A stretch of DNA of 64,000 bases from Bacteroidia bacterium (lineage in GTDB: Bacteria > Bacteroidota > Bacteroidia > J057 > JADKCL01), in contig JACJYV010000005.1 of the NCBI GenBank assembly GCA_020635905.1, positions 124,001-188,000 of the forward strand, written 5' to 3'. Made by a program: the position numbers and the translations under genes. Positions 60,286 to 64,000 of this stretch are shown one piece after another (within the stretch, counting starts at the first letter, position 1; each line of letters starts with the position of its first letter). The notes beneath the pieces were generated by a model, which searched no databases, had not been told where the DNA came from, and saw only the letters and a program-made list of their open reading frames with translations.

Positions 60286-61367
60286 ATGACCCAGTCATTC
60301 GACACAGATTACGAGCACTTTTTCAAATTTTCCCGGGATTTGCTTTGCATTGCCGGCACAGATGGTTTTTTCAAGAAGCTCAATCCCACCTGGACCCAGG
60401 TTCTTGGCTGGAGTGAGGAAGAGCTTACTTCCGTGCCTTTTACTGATTTCATTCACCCCGAAGACCTCAAAGCCACCTTCAAGGAAGTGGAAAAACTGTC
60501 ACAGGGGGAACCGACCATTTATTTCGAAAACAGGTACAAAAAAAGGACGGCAACTGGGTTTGGCTGGCCTGGACCGCAACGCCCATGGCCGACGGCACCC
60601 TCTACTCCACTGCCCGCGATGTGACCCGCATCAAAAATCTGGAAGCAGAGCTGAGAGCCAACAACCTGGATCTCAAACGCTCCAATGAGGAACTGGATAA
60701 ATTTGCCTACCTCGTTTCCCACGACCTCAAAGCCCCGTTACGGGCCATCAACAGCCTGGTGGAATTCATCGTGGAAGACATTTCTGAGGGCAATCTGGAG
60801 GAAATCTCCCACCACTCGGACATGCTCAAAGGACGGGTCAAACGCATGGGAGAATTGATTGGGGGAATCCTGGAATACGCAAAAATTGGCCGGCAGACCA
60901 TCAAATCAGAAAGCATTGCCACGGGATTATTGCTGGCCGAAATTTTGGAAAATCTGTCCCCGCCGCCTGAAATAGAAGTGGTTGTCCAACCTGCCATGCC
61001 TACCCTGAAAGGCCCCAGGGTGCGCCTGGAACAGGTATTTACCAACCTGCTCAGCAATGCAATCAAGTACATGGACAAGCCCAAAGGTCGGGTGGAGATT
61101 TCCTGGAAAGAGGCAGGATTATTTATAGAATTTTCGGTCAAAGACAACGGGGAAGGCATTGACCCCGAATTTCACGAGAAAATATTTGGCATGTTTCAGC
61201 GGCTGCAAAGCCGCGACGAGGTGGAGGGCACAGGCATAGGCCTGGCCATGGTGCGCAGAATCGTGGAAGAAGCAGGGGGCGAGATCAAACTGGAATCTCA
61301 ACCCGGGCAGGGCGCCACTTTTTCATTCACCTGGCCCAAAAACATCGGAAATCCAAATCAGGATTAA
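60286..61367 (+). pseudogene. PAS-histidine kinase gene, frameshifted at an A7 run
   Basis: The first frame (60286-60624) encodes a PAS domain start (FFKFSRDLLCIAGTDGFFKKLNPTWTQVLGWSEEELTSVPFTDFIHPEDLKATFKEVE). At the A7 run 60538-60544 the reading becomes meaningless, while the other frame continues KDGNWVWLAWTATPMADGTLYSTARDVTRIKNLEAEL and then the kinase. One more A would restore NRYKKKDGNWVW. The kinase half has the H-box LDKFAYLVSHDLKAPLRAI, N-box NLLSNAIKY, DNGEGIDP and GTGIGLAMV. It is a soluble kinase without membrane helices. Either a sequencing error or a genuine disruption; the second part could still be translated from an internal start. Confidence 0.75.
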
Positions 61368-61534
61368 AAAAAATCCTGCGAAAAACTACTTCCAGGGGCA
61401 TTCCCTCACCTGAACTTCCTCATCTTACCCCTAAAAAGTTAAAAATTCATCCTGAAAAACCCGCTGTTAGTCGAAACGGGGAAATCTCCTTGTTGAATTT
61501 TTAGTACAATTGATGTTTAGAATAAAAAACGGCT

Positions 61535-61954
61535 ATGAACAGAGCGCTAAATATTCTTCTGGTGGAAGACGATGAGATTTGTGTGCGCATACTTCAACGT
61601 GCCTTTTCCAAAATGAAAACCGGCCACCAGGTCCAGGTTGCCTATAATGGCATTGAAGCCTTCGACCTGCTTGGCCAGACCCAGACCTCCATTCCTTCGC
61701 TCATCCTGCTCGACGTGGACATGCCCCGCATGAATGGCCTGGAGTTCCTGAAAAAATTGCGCAAAATGCCTCCCTACGCGTCAATTCCCGTTTTCATGCT
61801 TACATCCAACGAAGATTCTGAGACCCGCAAAACAGCCTACGAGCATAATGTAGCAGGTTACATTCTCAAGCCGCTTTTATTTGAAAATTACATACAGGCC
61901 CTGCAAACCCTCAATTCCTACTGGGAACTCATGGAGTGGGGTCCGGCCAGATAA
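61535..61954 (+). CDS. Single-domain response regulator
   Basis: 139 residues. REC fold with acidic pocket VEDDEIC, phosphoacceptor Asp in LILLDVDMPRMNGLEFL (about residue 65), Thr switch in FMLTSNEDSE and Lys in GYILKPL. No output domain, so it acts like CheY or Rcp1 as a phosphate shuttle or by protein binding. It lies between the kinase and a second similar regulator. Confidence 0.93.
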   Translation: MNRALNILLVEDDEICVRILQRAFSKMKTGHQVQVAYNGIEAFDLLGQTQTSIPSLILLDVDMPRMNGLEFLKKLRKMPPYASIPVFMLTSNEDSETRKTAYEHNVAGYILKPLLFENYIQALQTLNSYWELMEWGPAR

Positions 61955-62037
61955 GAGGAATTATCCTGAAATTTTTCGTAATTTGAAATCAGGTCGGATC
62001 AGATCAACTGATCCTGAGAGGTCATATCTGCTTTCGC

Positions 62038-62466
62038 ATGAGCCAAAAATCTGTCTCCATTCTTCTCATCGAAGATGACGAAGTCGATATCATGAATGTC
62101 AAACGGGCGTTCAAAAAGAATAACATTTCCAATCACCTGATCTTTGCGAAAAATGGCCTGGAAGCCCTCGACATGCTGAAGGGACGCAACGGACAGGAAA
62201 AACTGGATCCCCGGCCCAATGTGGTCCTGCTCGACATCAACATGCCACGCATGAACGGGATTGAATTCCTGCAGGAAATCAGATCAGATGCTGAACTGAA
62301 AACCCTGAGCGTTTTCGTGATGACCACCTCCAACGACGACAGCGATAAAATTGAAGCTTTTCGCCTCAATGTGGCGGGTTACATCCTCAAGCCCCTATCC
62401 TTCGAACGGTTCATGGAAGCCGTCAAAACCCTGGACAAATACTGGAGCCTCATCGAGCTTCCCTGA
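62038..62466 (+). CDS. Single-domain response regulator (Rcp1-like)
   Basis: 142 residues. REC fold: IEDDEVDIMNVKRAFKKNNI, Asp in VVLLDINMPRMNGIEFLQEI, TTSNDDSDKIEAF and Lys in GYILKPL. The long insert (GLEALDMLKGRNGQEKLDPRPN) is typical of the Rcp1 branch. No output domain. It ends 5 bp before the hybrid kinase, which suggests a phosphorelay operon. Confidence 0.94.
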   Translation: MSQKSVSILLIEDDEVDIMNVKRAFKKNNISNHLIFAKNGLEALDMLKGRNGQEKLDPRPNVVLLDINMPRMNGIEFLQEIRSDAELKTLSVFVMTTSNDDSDKIEAFRLNVAGYILKPLSFERFMEAVKTLDKYWSLIELP

Positions 62467-62471
62467 CCTGA

Positions 62472-64000
62472 ATGCCTGAACCCCTACGCATTTTACTGAT
62501 TGAAGACGACGAGGTGGATACCCTGGCCGTCAAGCGGGGACTGAAAAGTTCTGAATTCAATGTTGATCTTTCCAACGAAACCAATGCCAGTCGTGGCATG
62601 GAATTACTGCAGGAAAAAACGTTTGACTGTATTTTTCTGGACTACATGCTGCCGGGCAAGGATGGGTTGAGCTTTCTCAGGGAAGTGCGCGACATGGGGA
62701 TTCAGACTCCCATCGTGGTGATCACCTCCAAAGGAGACGAAAAAATTGCAGTGGAAATGATGAAGGCGGGCGCCTCAGACTACATTCCCAAAAGTCTGCT
62801 GACCTCGGAAGGACTTTCCCAAAGCCTGCGGGGTGCCCTGCGCCATTCGAAACTGATCAAAGAAAAACTCGCCACCGAACGCGCCCTGCGGGAAAAAGAA
62901 GAACAATTGAAAACGGTAATCGAATCGGCTCCCCTGATTATGTACGTATTGAATCTGGAGGGTGTTTTTCTCCTTTCAGAAGGGGCTGGATTGAAGAAAC
63001 TGGGAGTAAAACCCGGGGAAAGCGTGGGCCAAAGTGCTTTTCGTCTGTACCGCAACCATCCGGGCATGATCAGGCTGATCAACAAGGCCCTGCGAGGTGA
63101 AACCTTCACGGATCAGATCAAAATAGGGGAATTTTACTTTGAGGTAAATTCCACTCCACTTTTCGACGAAAACGGGAAACTGATGGGCAGCACGGGCCTG
63201 GCCGTGGACATTACCACCCACATTGAGGCAGAACGAAAGCTCTACCACGCCAAGCAGCTGGCCGAAAAATCCGCCAAATCCAAAGAAGACTTCCTGGCCA
63301 ATATGAGCCACGAAATACGTACTCCCATGAACGCCATCATGGGCTTTTCCAAGCTGCTAATCCAGACGCCCCTGACCGCCGAACAGCGCGAATACCTCAA
63401 AGCCATCAATTCCTCGGGCGACACCCTCATGGTGATCATCAACGACATCCTTGATTTGTCCAAAATTGAAGCAGGGAAACTGAGGTTTGAGTCGCGGGAT
63501 TTTGACCTGCGGGAGTTGGTTTCTTCCCTGGTTGACGTATTTCAGCCCCGTCTGAGGGAGAAAAACCTGACCCTTAAAACCCAGATTGATCCCGGGGTGC
63601 CGCAAATAGTGGTGGGCGATCCTGTGAGGCTCAATCAGGTCTTGCTTAATCTGGTTGGAAATGCGATCAAATTCACTGAAAAAGGCTCGGTACGAATTGA
63701 AATCAATGAAATAGCTCAAAGTGAAGGGAAAAGCAAACTTGAGTTTCACGTGACCGACAGTGGAATCGGGATTGCCGAGGACAAACAGGACGAAATATTT
63801 GCCAGTTTTGCCCAGGCAAGCACAGATACCACCCGAAAATATGGAGGCACTGGTCTGGGGCTGACCATTTCCAAACGCATCATTGAATTGCAGGGAGGTA
63901 AAATCGGGGTCAAAAGTGAGGTGGGTGTGGGATCTGATTTCTACTTTATTCTGGATTTCCTTACCTCTTCCAGTGAGGCGGGTCAAAAAGATTCTCCCCT
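62472..64000 (+). CDS. Hybrid sensor kinase REC-PAS-HisKA-HATPase (3' truncated by window)
   Basis: Starts at ATG 62472 and stays open to the window end. REC (about 1-120): IEDDEVDTLAVKRGLKSSEF, Asp in CIFLDYMLPGKDGLSFL, Lys in DYIPKSLL. A coiled linker and a PAS-like domain (about 140-265: ESAPLIMYVLNLEGVFLLSEGAGLKKLG...GSTGLAVDITTHIEAERKL). Kinase core: H-box DFLANMSHEIRTPMNAIMGF (about 276), N-box LLNLVGNAIKF (about 390), G1 DSGIGI (about 429) and G2 GTGLGL (about 459). Further REC or Hpt domains probably follow outside. Together with the two single-domain regulators it forms a probable phosphorelay. Confidence 0.94.
   Translation, partial: MPEPLRILLIEDDEVDTLAVKRGLKSSEFNVDLSNETNASRGMELLQEKTFDCIFLDYMLPGKDGLSFLREVRDMGIQTPIVVITSKGDEKIAVEMMKAGASDYIPKSLLTSEGLSQSLRGALRHSKLIKEKLATERALREKEEQLKTVIESAPLIMYVLNLEGVFLLSEGAGLKKLGVKPGESVGQSAFRLYRNHPGMIRLINKALRGETFTDQIKIGEFYFEVNSTPLFDENGKLMGSTGLAVDITTHIEAERKLYHAKQLAEKSAKSKEDFLANMSHEIRTPMNAIMGFSKLLIQTPLTAEQREYLKAINSSGDTLMVIINDILDLSKIEAGKLRFESRDFDLRELVSSLVDVFQPRLREKNLTLKTQIDPGVPQIVVGDPVRLNQVLLNLVGNAIKFTEKGSVRIEINEIAQSEGKSKLEFHVTDSGIGIAEDKQDEIFASFAQASTDTTRKYGGTGLGLTISKRIIELQGGKIGVKSEVGVGSDFYFILDFLTSSSEAGQKDSP

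Noticed and set aside
1..64000. tRNA genes, insertion sequences, integrases, prophage
   Set aside because: I looked for T-loop GGTTCGA-like motifs, transposase motifs and integrase motifs on both strands and found none that could be supported.

Overview
The window is a chromosomal segment of a Bacteroidota bacterium. The evidence is several secreted proteins with type IX secretion C-terminal sorting domains (type A ending in YPNP-containing domains, and one type B 'FxPNAFTPNGD' domain), promoters of the TTTG / TAnnTTTG type, RNase Y followed by ZapA, the N-terminal DUF7948 plus SBBP architecture, and a class A RNase P RNA. The gene style (large PKD/SBBP adhesins, PNGase F-like protein, IgGFc-like protein, CHASE2, SxtJ plus carbamoyltransferase) would suit a Saprospiria- or Cytophagia-like lineage, but this placement is inference. 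I see no tRNA, transposase, integrase, phage genes or CRISPR array.

Layout. 1-7.4 kb: end of a Wzz-like polysaccharide gene, a giant type IX-secreted protein, a CorA metal channel and a family 2 glycosyltransferase. 7.4-12 kb: membrane patatin lipase, a candidate small RNA, fumarase and a GNAT acetyltransferase. 12-16.9 kb: a PNGase F-like/LamG secreted protein and a methyltransferase. 16.9-19.6 kb: a tightly overlapping three-gene operon (epimerase-CBS, DAHP-synthase family, HTH-KdsC phosphatase) of unknown combined purpose. 19.6-25.8 kb: RNase Y, ZapA and a ZapB-like coiled coil, PheT, and a broken SGNH hydrolase gene. 25.9-26.7 kb: a long non-coding stretch rich in hairpins. 26.7-29.1 kb: SxtJ-like and carbamoyltransferase genes separated by a (TTTTGGG)n tract. 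29.4-36 kb: aconitase, then a lipoprotein/heme-protein/secreted/CHASE2 gene cluster. 36-40.6 kb: small lipoprotein, DUF2723 membrane protein, phosphohexomutase, DUF2279. 40.7-44.2 kb: heme/siderophore uptake operon with an esterase. 44.4-50.7 kb: stress and regulatory genes, including two ECF sigma factors, one in the known ECF-TPR/DGPF arrangement. 51-54.4 kb: type IX cargo. 54.4-57.3 kb: VOC protein, an AT-richer small-ORF plus ADP-ribosyltransferase-like pair, cyclase. 57.5-60.2 kb: lactate dehydrogenase-like flavoprotein, a tandem repeat array, a sorting-domain protein and rnpB. 60.3-64 kb: a two-component signalling cluster cut by the window end.

The most unusual non-coding feature is a family of ~118-122 bp interspersed elements at four loci (5.2-5.5, 31.8, 36.1, 58.6-59.3 kb), mostly between convergent genes. 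The outer terminal inverted repeats differ in sequence from locus to locus, yet each stays complementary to its own partner. That pattern points to a conserved folded structure rather than a conserved sequence. Two genes (SGNH hydrolase at 25.2 kb, histidine kinase at 60.5 kb) carry frameshifts that a single missing A in an A-run would explain, which raises either sequencing error or slippage.
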